Of a DNA stretch of 18,340 nucleotides, positions 8,411 to 15,280 are shown piece after piece. A model generated the notes under the pieces. It was not told the origin of the DNA, did no database searches, and saw only the letters and a program-made list of their open reading frames with translations. The position numbers were made by a program, and so were the translations under genes. Location of the stretch: contig JAHXHT010000017.1 of the NCBI GenBank assembly GCA_025656435.1, positions 1 to 18,340 on the forward strand, in the 5' to 3' direction. Source of the stretch: Candidatus Thiodiazotropha sp. (ex Gloverina cf. vestifex). Its GTDB lineage: Bacteria > Pseudomonadota > Gammaproteobacteria > Chromatiales > Chromatiaceae. Within the stretch, counting starts at the first letter, position 1, and the number at the start of each line of letters is the position of its first letter.

Positions 8411-10662
8411 TCAGGTGCTTATCTTTGCTTGAATCGCCTGCATCAAACGAACAATCTCTTCTGACAGCGGGCCAACACGCTGATACTCTTTTTCAGCTGT
8501 CGCCATATCACCCTGCCGCTTCAGTTCTGCAATCCGTTTAATCAGCTCATGGAGTTCCCGGTGGGGCTTCTCGATCTGCCGAATCTCACTGAGGTGCGAG
8601 AATTCCTTTTGACCGACATTCTCATACCACTTACCGAACCCACACGCATGGTGGTTGAAGGCAACCTGTTCATCCAAAGAACCTTTGCCGTCAAGGAAAC
8701 CACGGATCTTGGTCTTCCAACTCAAATGTGCCACCATCGCATGCTGCAATTGCTGGCAATTGGCGTCTCCGGTATTGAACTGGCTCAGCAATTTACCCAA
8801 CTCATCGATCTCCCGGGACATCTGCTCACTGTTCTCATAACTGCGGGATGAGTCTCGGGCAGTCTCTTCCGCGACATGGGTGATCTCCACGATGTTGCGA
8901 TTGATATCCTCAGCTACAGCACTCTGCTCCTCGGCAGCCGTTGCGATCTGCGCACTCATTTGAGAGATACTGTCGACCACCTGGGTGATCTCTTCCAAAG
9001 ACTGATGCGCCCGGCCGGCCTGTTCAACACTTTCCGCTGCCTGCTCCTGGCTGGTCTCCATCACGGTGACTGTCTGCCGCACGCCGGTCTGCAGACTCTC
9101 GATCATCTCTTGGATCTCCTCGGTGGAGTCCTGAGTGCGTTTGGCCAGGGTCCGGACCTCATCCGCTACAACCGCAAAACCACGCCCCTGCTCACCGGCA
9201 CGTGCTGCCTCTATCGCTGCGTTCAGGGCCAACAGATTGGTCTGATCGGCAATACCCCGAATCACATCCAGTACTGAACCGATACGTTCGCTGTCCTGTG
9301 CCACATGGCGCACCGTTTCCACCGCATGGCCCACTTCACTGGCGAGCGTATCAATACTGCGAGTGACCGCATTCACCACATCACGGCCAGCATTCGCCTG
9401 GGTGTCAGCCTGTCTCGCTGCCTCTGCCGTCTGGGTCGTATTCTGTGCCACTTCATGCACTGTGGCTGACATCTCCGTCATCGCCGTCGCTACCTGAGTT
9501 GTCTGCTCATGCTGTTTATTGATGCCGTCATTGGTATGTTCCGCCAACATGGCGAACTCACCGATCCTCAAACTCAGATTTCCGGCAGCCTTGGAGACAC
9601 TGCCTATCATCCCTTCGGTTTTATCGGCAAAGCGGTTATATGCCCGGGCAAGGCGCGAGACTTCATCTTTGCCCGACTCATCCATGCGCACCGTCAGATC
9701 ACCTTCAGTCGAAGCGATACCCTCCATGGCGACAGCAGCCTGACAAATGGGCCTCACCACACCGAGACTAATCAGCCAGACCAAGGCACCAATCGCCAGC
9801 ACTGAAACCAAACCCAATCCCAGCAGCAACAGGGAGATATTAGAGATTGAGGAGGCAAACGCCGAGCGGTCCTTGGCCAGAACCAGAACACCAAAGGGCT
9901 CCCCGGCATAATTATTCACTTTTCCCGCATAGTATGAGACAGGCTTGCCGGCCAGTTCACCGGCACTATAAAAGTGCTCACCCTTTAGGATTCCCTTCAG
10001 TTCGTCGATCGAGATCAGGTTATTCCCCTCCATAGTGGAAGCAAAGCGCTCCATGCTTCCCTTTCGATCTATGTAGAGCTCCAGGTCCACATCATGACTA
10101 CGGGAAAAATCATCAAAAAATGCCTGTCCGAAGGACATGCCGAATTCTACCGTTCCCACATGCTGCCCCGCACGGGTGACCGGCATCAAACCACGTATGC
10201 CTAAACCGGCAACGCCGACTTCCAGACCATGAATGGGTTTCTTACTGCTGTTGCCTTCCACTACAGTATGGCGAAACGACGAAAGATCATCCCCGAACTT
10301 GGCTGGCTTATGCACCCTCAGGAAGGAGGTGGCCGGTGGCTCGTGAAACTGAAACTGTCTCACGCCATACTCTTTTTTCGGTACCTGGAAACCCGGCACA
10401 AACAGGGCATTCAAGGCATCGCGATCACGACCTACAAAGTGCTCTTGAGCAACGGGTATCCCTGCCACCAGTGCACTCATGGCCTTTGCCCGACGCCCTT
10501 CCGACTCCACGCTTCCAACCACATTCTTAAAAATCTCACTCATCTCCTCCTTTTCTGCGTCTTGCAGAATGGCGCCCATGAAAGCGTAATCGCAAGTACT
10601 GCTGAGACCGCTAAAACAGTCGCAATCACGAAACGTAGAGAGATACCGATATTTCTGAACAT
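8411..10662 (-). CDS. Methyl-accepting chemotaxis protein with dCache_3-like sensor and CZB domain, frameshifted
   Basis: This inner-membrane chemoreceptor signals to CheA/CheW to steer flagellar rotation. In order: a first membrane helix (MFRNIGISLRFVIATVLAV), a periplasmic double-Cache-type sensor with the recognisable FQFHEPPATSFLR and GLGIRGLMPV stretches, a second helix (SISLLLLGLGLVSVLAIGAL), HAMP, the conserved signalling tip (GIADQTNLLALNAAIEAARA), and a C-terminal CZB zinc-binding domain (HLSWK, HHACGFGKWY, PHRELH). The true start is ATG 10662: it gives the expected membrane helix, has AGGGG upstream and lies about 50 bases after a sigma-28 promoter. That frame is lost near 10571-10580, where a base seems to be missing. 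The rest is one frame to 8411. The longer in-frame start at 10741 falls inside the promoter and gives no membrane helix. About 750 residues when repaired. Confidence 0.92.
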
Positions 10663-10722
10663 GAGAATGAGCCCCTGTAAACCTGTCAATTCCCTTTGTC
10701 CAAATAGCTCCAACCAGTATTG

Positions 10723-10749
10723 ATAACGGCATCCGGGGCAAAAAGTTTA
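10723..10749 (-). promoter_or_regulatory. Sigma-28 (FliA) flagellar promoter of the chemoreceptor gene
   Basis: On the minus strand, TAAACTTT (10749-10742) is followed after exactly 11 bases by GCCGTTAT (10730-10723). The known sigma-28 consensus is TAAAGTTT-N11-GCCGATAA, so 7 of 8 and 6 of 8 bases match at the standard spacing. Transcription would begin near 10715, leaving an untranslated leader of about 50 bases before the ATG at 10662. Sigma-28 control is usual for chemoreceptors. Confidence 0.82.
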
Positions 10750-10761
10750 AGCCATATAAAG

Positions 10762-10794
10762 AAAAAGCCCGCGCCTTTGCAGGCGCGGGCTTTT
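10762..10794 (-). terminator. Bidirectional terminator after groEL
   Basis: A 9-base G+C-rich stem (GCCCGCGCC / GGCGCGGGC) closes a 6-base loop and is extended by AAAA pairing with TTTT on the outside. On the minus strand it is followed by TTTTTC, then TTTATATGG, and ends the groES-groEL transcript. On the plus strand TTTTC follows too, so it could also stop transcription from the other side and insulate the chemoreceptor promoter just beyond it. Confidence 0.9.
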
Positions 10795-10821
10795 CTGGCT
10801 CAGATTGTCTGAGAGGCGTGA

Positions 10822-12477
10822 TTACATCATGCCGCCCATACCACCCATGCCGCCCATACCGCCCATATCACCCATCGGTGGTGATGCTGCGGCTTCATCC
10901 CTCGGCTCATCAGCCACCATGCACTCGGTAGTGATCATCAGACCCGCCACAGAGGAGGCGTTCTGCAGTGCGGAGCGGGTGACCTTGGTGGGATCCAGAA
11001 TACCCATCTCCATCATGTCGCCATACTCGTCATTGCTGGCGTTGAAGCCAAAGTTACCCTTACCGTTTCGTACCTTATCGAGCACCACAGAGGGCTCGCC
11101 ACCGGCATTGGAAACGATCTGGCGCAAAGGCTCTTCCATGGAGCGGCAGGCGATGGAGATACCTACATCCTGGTCATGGTTTTCACCTTTGGTTCCCTTG
11201 ATGGACTCAAGGGCGCGAACCAGGGCGACACCGCCACCGGGAACAATACCCTCTTCGACAGCCGCGCGGGTTGCGTGCAGGGCATCTTCCACACGGGCTT
11301 TCTTCTCTTTCATTTCGACTTCAGTGGCAGCACCAACCTTGATCACGGCTACGCCACCGGCCAGTTTGGCTACACGCTCCTGCAGCTTTTCACGATCGTA
11401 GTCGGAAGAAGTCTCCTCGATCTGCGCACGAATCTGCTCCACACGTGCCTTGATGTCACCCTCGACACCGGCGCCATCGATGACGGTGGTCTCCTCTTTA
11501 GAGATGGTCACCTTCTTAGCACTACCCAGATCATCCAGCGTGGCCTTCTCGAGAGACAGGCCAACTTCTTCAGAGATGACAGTACCACCGGTAAGGATGG
11601 CAATATCCTGTAACATGGCCTTGCGACGATCACCAAAACCAGGCGCCTTCACGGCGGTAACTTTGACGATGCCACGCAGGTTGTTGACCACCAGGGTGGC
11701 CAGCGCTTCGCCTTCAACATCTTCGGCAATAATCAACAGTGGTTTACCTGCCTTCGCCACACCTTCCAGTACCGGCAGCAGCTCACGAATATTCGAGACC
11801 TTCTTGTCGTGCAGCAAGATGTAGGGTTCTTCCAACTCGGCAGACTGATTCTGTTGATTGGTCACAAAGTAGGGAGAGAGATAACCGCGATCGAACTGCA
11901 TACCTTCAACCACATCCAACTCATTCTGCAGGGCAGTACCCTCTTCCACGGTGATAACGCCTTCTTTGCCAACCTTCTGCATCGCCTCGGCAATGATGTC
12001 TCCAATGTTGGTATCGGAGTTAGCGGAGATAGCGCCGACCTGGGCAATCTCCTTATCATCTGAACAGGGACGGGAGACAGACTTCAGTTCTTCCACGGCA
12101 GCCAATACAGCCTTGTCAATACCGCGCTTGAGGTCCATCGGGTTCATGCCGGCAGCGACAGCCTTCAGGCCTTCTCGCACCATAGCCTGAGCCAACACGG
12201 TCGCGGTGGTGGTACCGTCACCGGCCACATCGGAAGTCTGGGAAGAGACCTCTTTCACCATCTGGGCACCCATGTTTTCCAACTTGTCGGCAAGCTCGAT
12301 CTCCTTGGCCACCGAGACACCATCTTTGGTCACGGTGGGGGCGCCAAAGCTCTTCTCCAGCACCACATTACGACCCTTGGGGCCGAGGGTCACTTTGACC
12401 GCATTGGCCAGAACGTTGACGCCTTTCATCATGCGCTGACGGGCGTCGTCACCAAATTTCACTTCTTTTGCACTCAT
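10822..12477 (-). CDS. groEL: Chaperonin GroEL (HSP60)
   Basis: GroEL is the cytoplasmic ATP-driven double-ring chaperonin that folds proteins together with the GroES lid. The 551-residue protein is full length. Seen are the N-terminal MSAKEVKFGDDARQRM, the ATP-binding TLGPKGRNVVLEKSFG and GDGTTTATVLA, the signature AAVEEGIVPGGG, and the C-terminal flexible tail of GGM repeats ending in GGMM. It follows groES by 66 bases on the same transcript, and AAGGAAT lies 9 bases before the ATG. Heat control comes from the CIRCE element upstream of groES. A strong terminator follows. There is nothing unusual in the protein. Confidence 0.99.
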   Translation of the reverse strand: MSAKEVKFGDDARQRMMKGVNVLANAVKVTLGPKGRNVVLEKSFGAPTVTKDGVSVAKEIELADKLENMGAQMVKEVSSQTSDVAGDGTTTATVLAQAMVREGLKAVAAGMNPMDLKRGIDKAVLAAVEELKSVSRPCSDDKEIAQVGAISANSDTNIGDIIAEAMQKVGKEGVITVEEGTALQNELDVVEGMQFDRGYLSPYFVTNQQNQSAELEEPYILLHDKKVSNIRELLPVLEGVAKAGKPLLIIAEDVEGEALATLVVNNLRGIVKVTAVKAPGFGDRRKAMLQDIAILTGGTVISEEVGLSLEKATLDDLGSAKKVTISKEETTVIDGAGVEGDIKARVEQIRAQIEETSSDYDREKLQERVAKLAGGVAVIKVGAATEVEMKEKKARVEDALHATRAAVEEGIVPGGGVALVRALESIKGTKGENHDQDVGISIACRSMEEPLRQIVSNAGGEPSVVLDKVRNGKGNFGFNASNDEYGDMMEMGILDPTKVTRSALQNASSVAGLMITTECMVADEPRDEAAASPPMGDMGGMGGMGGMGGMM

Positions 12478-12543
12478 TATCTTGATTCCTTGGGAATTGT
12501 TGAGATTCGTCTACAGGCTAAGTCTGCTTCTGACGTGGGAGGA

Positions 12544-12834
12544 TTAACCCTCGATCACGCCCATGATGTCCTCTTCAAGCATGACGAGAACTTCATCACC
12601 ACCGACTTTCACTTCGGTGCCGGAGTACTTGCCGAAAAGTACTTTGTCCCCAACCTTGACGTCGAGCGGACGAACCTCACCACTCTCGGTGATTTTGCCA
12701 TTACCAACAGCCATCACCTCACCCTGGATTGGCTTCTCGGTGGCAGCATCAGGCAGCACAATGCCGCCGGGGCTAGTGCGCTCTTCTTCCATACGACGAA
12801 CGACCACACGATCGTGCAACGGACGAATATTCAT
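12544..12834 (-). CDS. groES: Co-chaperonin GroES (HSP10)
   Basis: GroES forms the heptameric lid of the GroEL chamber. The 96-residue protein is full length and begins MNIRPLHDRVVVRRMEEER. The mobile loop that touches GroEL is ERTSPGGIVLPDAATEKP, and the roof hairpin and the C-terminal EVLVMLEEDIMGVIEG are intact. AAGGAG lies 10 bases before the ATG at 12834. It is the first gene of the groES-groEL operon, with a CIRCE/sigma-70 control region 60-120 bases upstream. Confidence 0.99.
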   Translation of the reverse strand: MNIRPLHDRVVVRRMEEERTSPGGIVLPDAATEKPIQGEVMAVGNGKITESGEVRPLDVKVGDKVLFGKYSGTEVKVGGDEVLVMLEEDIMGVIEG

Positions 12835-12900
12835 CTAATCTATTCTCCTTAAAGGAAATTTTGACAGGTAATCTCTAGGTTATTAATTAGGACGGCATTG

Positions 12901-12927
12901 TTAGCACTCGCCCGAATTGAGTGCTAA
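12901..12927. promoter_or_regulatory. CIRCE operator (HrcA binding site)
   Basis: TTAGCACTC, a 9-base spacer and GAGTGCTAA form a perfect 9-9-9 inverted repeat identical to the CIRCE consensus. HrcA binds it and represses chaperonin genes until heat shock. It sits about 70 bases upstream of the groES start codon and covers the predicted transcription start of the promoter at 12927-12954. No hrcA gene lies in this window. Confidence 0.98.
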
Positions 12928-12954
12928 TAATAGAGGCAAAAATCGGTTAGTCAA
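12927..12954 (-). promoter_or_regulatory. Sigma-70-type promoter of groES-groEL
   Basis: On the minus strand TTGACT (12954-12949) and TATTAT (12932-12927) are separated by 16 bases, close to the vegetative consensus TTGACA-N17-TATAAT. The -10 box touches CIRCE, and transcription would begin near 12920, inside it. HrcA bound there would block the polymerase directly. CTTGACT also partly resembles a sigma-32 -35 box, but I see no good CCCCAT-type -10 box. Confidence 0.8.
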
Positions 12955-13013
12955 GACTCCGCAAGGAGATTTTCCTACTAAACACATGATCTTCGCGGAC
13001 TCTGCTGCCAGTC

Positions 13014-13024
13014 TGTGTGATAAT
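13014..13024 (+). promoter_or_regulatory. Possible extended -10 promoter for the FKBP gene
   Basis: TGTGATAAT at 13016-13024 matches the extended -10 pattern TGnTATAAT in all but one position. It lies about 40 bases before the start codon of the prolyl isomerase gene. No good -35 box stands 17 bases upstream, which extended -10 promoters can tolerate. The gene is divergent from groES and needs its own promoter. Confidence 0.4.
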
Positions 13025-13065
13025 TGCCGTTTACCTTCAAATAATACCAAATTAAGGGGCTCATC

Positions 13066-13494
13066 ATGAGGCAAGTCCAAGAGGGCGACACCGTCCGTAT
13101 CCACTACACCGGCACACTGGATAACGGCACACAGTTCGATACATCGGCGGGCCAGGATCCTATTGAATTCACCCTCGGTAAAAAAGACGTAATCCCCGGT
13201 TTCGAAGACGGCGTCAAGGGAATGCAGATCGGCGATCAGAAAAAGATCCACATTCCGGCTGACGAGGCCTATGGAGAGCGTAACGACTCGCTGGTGGAGC
13301 AGGTCCCCCTACAAAACTTTCCCGACGACCTGGAGCTGCAGGTTGGCATGCAGCTACAGGCACAGAGCCCTAACGGTGAGAACTTCAATGTGATAGTCAC
13401 AGCTCTGAACGAGGAAGCCGCCACTATCGACGGCAATCACCCGCTGGCAGGCGAGGCACTCAATTTTGAACTCGAACTGGTCGAGATCGTTTGA
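13066..13494 (+). CDS. FKBP-type peptidyl-prolyl isomerase (SlyD/SlpA-like)
   Basis: This cytoplasmic FKBP catalyses cis-trans isomerisation at proline and often acts as a folding helper. It has 142 residues. The FKBP part includes VRIHYTGTLDNGTQFDTS, FTLGKKDVIPGFEDGVKGM and IPADEAYGERND. The chaperone-like insert-in-flap domain follows (about residues 72-125), and the FKBP fold closes with NHPLAGEALNFELELVEI. It lacks the histidine- and cysteine-rich metal-binding tail of E. coli SlyD and so resembles SlpA/FkpB and short SlyD proteins. AAGGGGC precedes the ATG at 13066. It is divergent from groES-groEL, which fits a shared protein-folding theme. No signal peptide. Confidence 0.93.
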   Translation: MRQVQEGDTVRIHYTGTLDNGTQFDTSAGQDPIEFTLGKKDVIPGFEDGVKGMQIGDQKKIHIPADEAYGERNDSLVEQVPLQNFPDDLELQVGMQLQAQSPNGENFNVIVTALNEEAATIDGNHPLAGEALNFELELVEIV

Positions 13495-13554
13495 AGCAGT
13501 AACAATGATCAGCCGTTTTCCTTAACCACAATCACTTAACTCCAGGAGGCAGTC

Positions 13555-14370
13555 GTGGCGGAAGTGAAAAAGCAGAAAAGCAAAAAACCAAAGAAAATCG
13601 ACAACAAGGTCTATGAGAAGGGGCTGTTCAAGCTTCAGCTCGAGTTGGTCAAGCTGCAGGAGTGGATCAAACACAAGGGGCTCAAGGTGGTCGTCCTGTT
13701 CGAAGGCCGCGATGCGGCCGGCAAGGGTGGCGTCATCAAACGTATCAACCAACACCTCAATCCTCGCATCTGCCGCGTGGTCGCATTGCCTGCGCCCACT
13801 GAGCGTGAACAGACTCAGTGGTACTTCCAACGTTATGTACCCCATCTTCCCGCTGCCGGTGAGATGGTGCTGCTCGACCGCAGTTGGTATAACCGGGCCG
13901 GCGTGGAAAAGGTCATGGGATTCTGTACCGATGAGGAATACCAAGAGTTCATGCGCTCATGTCCTGAGTTCGAGCGCATGCTGGTGCGATCAGGCATTAT
14001 CCTTATCAAATATTGGTTTTCTGTCTCTGATGAAGAGCAGGAAAGACGCTTCCAGAACCGCTTGGAAGAGCCGCACAAACGCTGGAAACTGAGCCCGATG
14101 GATCTTGAATCACGCTCCCGCTGGGTGGAATATTCCAGGGCCAAGGATGAGATGTTCGCCCACACTGACATCAAACAGGCGCCCTGGTATGTGGTGCACT
14201 CCGACATCAAAAAGCATGCGCGACTCAACTGCATTGCGCACTTATTGAGTTTGATCCCCTATAAGGATCTGACCCCGGAGCCCATCGAACTACCTCATCG
14301 CACCGAAAGCACAGGCTATGTGCGCCCACCTATCACCGATCAGACCTTCATACCGGATACGTATCCCTGA
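13555..14370 (+). CDS. ppk2: Polyphosphate kinase 2, class I
   Basis: PPK2 transfers phosphate between polyphosphate and nucleotides. Single-domain class I enzymes mainly turn NDPs into NTPs using polyphosphate. The 271-residue protein has the Walker A motif GRDAAGKGG (residues 51-59), the Walker B-type VLLDRSWYNR (Asp108), a lid region with FQNRLEEPHKRWKLSPMD, and the conserved PWYVV near the C-terminus. The N-terminus is very lysine-rich (KKQKSKKPKK). The start is GTG at 13555, chosen because AGGAGG lies 6 bases upstream. It follows the FKBP gene by 60 bases with no terminator between, so they may share a transcript. Polyphosphate itself can act as a protein-protecting chaperone, which would suit the neighbourhood; that link is inference. 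Confidence 0.95.
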   Translation: MAEVKKQKSKKPKKIDNKVYEKGLFKLQLELVKLQEWIKHKGLKVVVLFEGRDAAGKGGVIKRINQHLNPRICRVVALPAPTEREQTQWYFQRYVPHLPAAGEMVLLDRSWYNRAGVEKVMGFCTDEEYQEFMRSCPEFERMLVRSGIILIKYWFSVSDEEQERRFQNRLEEPHKRWKLSPMDLESRSRWVEYSRAKDEMFAHTDIKQAPWYVVHSDIKKHARLNCIAHLLSLIPYKDLTPEPIELPHRTESTGYVRPPITDQTFIPDTYP

Positions 14371-14394
14371 TCGGGTCTGTACTTGAGAGATAGG

Positions 14395-14853
14395 TTAGCG
14401 GGGAGAGGCGTCATCCTCTTCCCGCTGAAACTCTCCCTCGATCACATCCTGTTTGTGTTGCGCGGCCGGCGGTTCAGGATGTAATGGCCGAAGAATGCCG
14501 CTACCCTGCAGGCTGACTGTCAGCAACCAGCGCCTGATAGGCGGCACCAGAAAAATAAACCCAACCACATCGGTGATAAAGCCGGGCAGCAGCAACAGTA
14601 TGCCGCATACCAGCAACACTGCCCCCTCCATCACCTCAATGGCAGGCGTCTCGCCCCGATCCATCATCTCCCGCACCCGCATCAGAGTGGAGAAGCCCTG
14701 AGCACGCACCATCATGCCACCCACCAGTGCGGTAAAAATCGTCAAAAAAATGGTTGGAAAGGCGCCAATCTGGGAGCCAACCTTGATCAGAAAATAGAGT
14801 TCGGTGAGCGGGATGCCGACGAACAGCAACAAAAAAATCAGTAAAGGTTTCAT
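14395..14853 (-). CDS. fxsA: FxsA family membrane protein
   Basis: This inner-membrane protein of the FxsA family takes its name from E. coli FxsA, known for easing phage T7 exclusion by the F plasmid. Its cellular role is unclear. The 152 residues include three to four hydrophobic segments (about residues 3-20, 29-46, 77-92 and 94-108), the family stretch LTELYFLIKVGSQIG, and LLLLPGFITDVVGFIFLVPP. The C-terminal tail is cytoplasmic-type and charged. I prefer ATG 14853 over GTG 14856, since they differ by one residue. It converges on ppk2 with 24 bases between stops and no evident terminator. In E. coli fxsA also lies close to groES-groEL. Confidence 0.93.
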   Translation of the reverse strand: MKPLLIFLLLFVGIPLTELYFLIKVGSQIGAFPTIFLTIFTALVGGMMVRAQGFSTLMRVREMMDRGETPAIEVMEGAVLLVCGILLLLPGFITDVVGFIFLVPPIRRWLLTVSLQGSGILRPLHPEPPAAQHKQDVIEGEFQREEDDASPR

Positions 14854-14932
14854 CACAAAAGCTTACGCCCAGCCCGCAAATAGAACAAGGGAATAGCCAG
14901 ATCCATGCGATTTTGCCTCAAGGCGGTCGATA

Positions 14933-15280
14933 GTGTATTTTCCCCCGATGTCGACACCGCTTCTCTTGATCCTCTCAACCGCACCGGACAGAGAGACGGC
15001 AGCTCAACTCGCCAGCTCGCTGGTGAAGAAGAAGCTCGCCGCCTGCGTCAACCTTCTGCCCCAGATGACATCCTTCTATGAGTGGGAGGGAAAACTGCAA
15101 GAATCCGGTGAGGTCCTGCTGCTGATCAAGAGCACAAAACACAACTATCCCGCGGTAGAGTCGGCGCTCCGGGCACAACATCCTTATGAACTTCCGGAAA
15201 TCCTTGCAGTCCCTGTTGAACAGGGGCTACAAGGCTACCTCGACTGGGTGGAGAGATGCACAAATACCGATACTTCCTGA
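14933..15280 (+). CDS. cutA: Divalent-cation tolerance protein CutA
   Basis: CutA1 is a small trimeric protein linked to copper and divalent-metal tolerance; its exact role remains debated. The 115 residues contain STAPDRETAAQLASSLVKKKLAACVNLLP, YEWEGKLQESGEVLLLIKS and the C-terminal HPYELPEILAVPVEQG, all family hallmarks. Two starts are possible. GTG 14933 has AAGGCGG 6 bases upstream; ATG 14948 (MSTPLLLILS) matches most homologues but lacks a good ribosome site at the right distance. It is divergent from fxsA. dsbD begins inside its last codons with a 25-base overlap, so the two are translated together, as in E. coli cutA-dsbD. Confidence 0.95.
   Translation: MYFPPMSTPLLLILSTAPDRETAAQLASSLVKKKLAACVNLLPQMTSFYEWEGKLQESGEVLLLIKSTKHNYPAVESALRAQHPYELPEILAVPVEQGLQGYLDWVERCTNTDTS

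Noticed and set aside
10663..10741. Upstream start of the chemoreceptor at 10741, giving a 776-residue protein
   Set aside because: It would begin within the sigma-28 -35 box, upstream of the predicted transcript start, and its extra N-terminus has no membrane helix; the ATG at 10662 in another frame does.
10830..10880. Short tandem repeat at the end of groEL
   Set aside because: It encodes the normal GGM-repeat tail of GroEL and is not a separate repeat element.
12957..12968. CTCC-GCAA-GGAG hairpin between groES and the FKBP gene
   Set aside because: Only a 4-base stem; with the short ATTTT after it, it is too weak to call a terminator.
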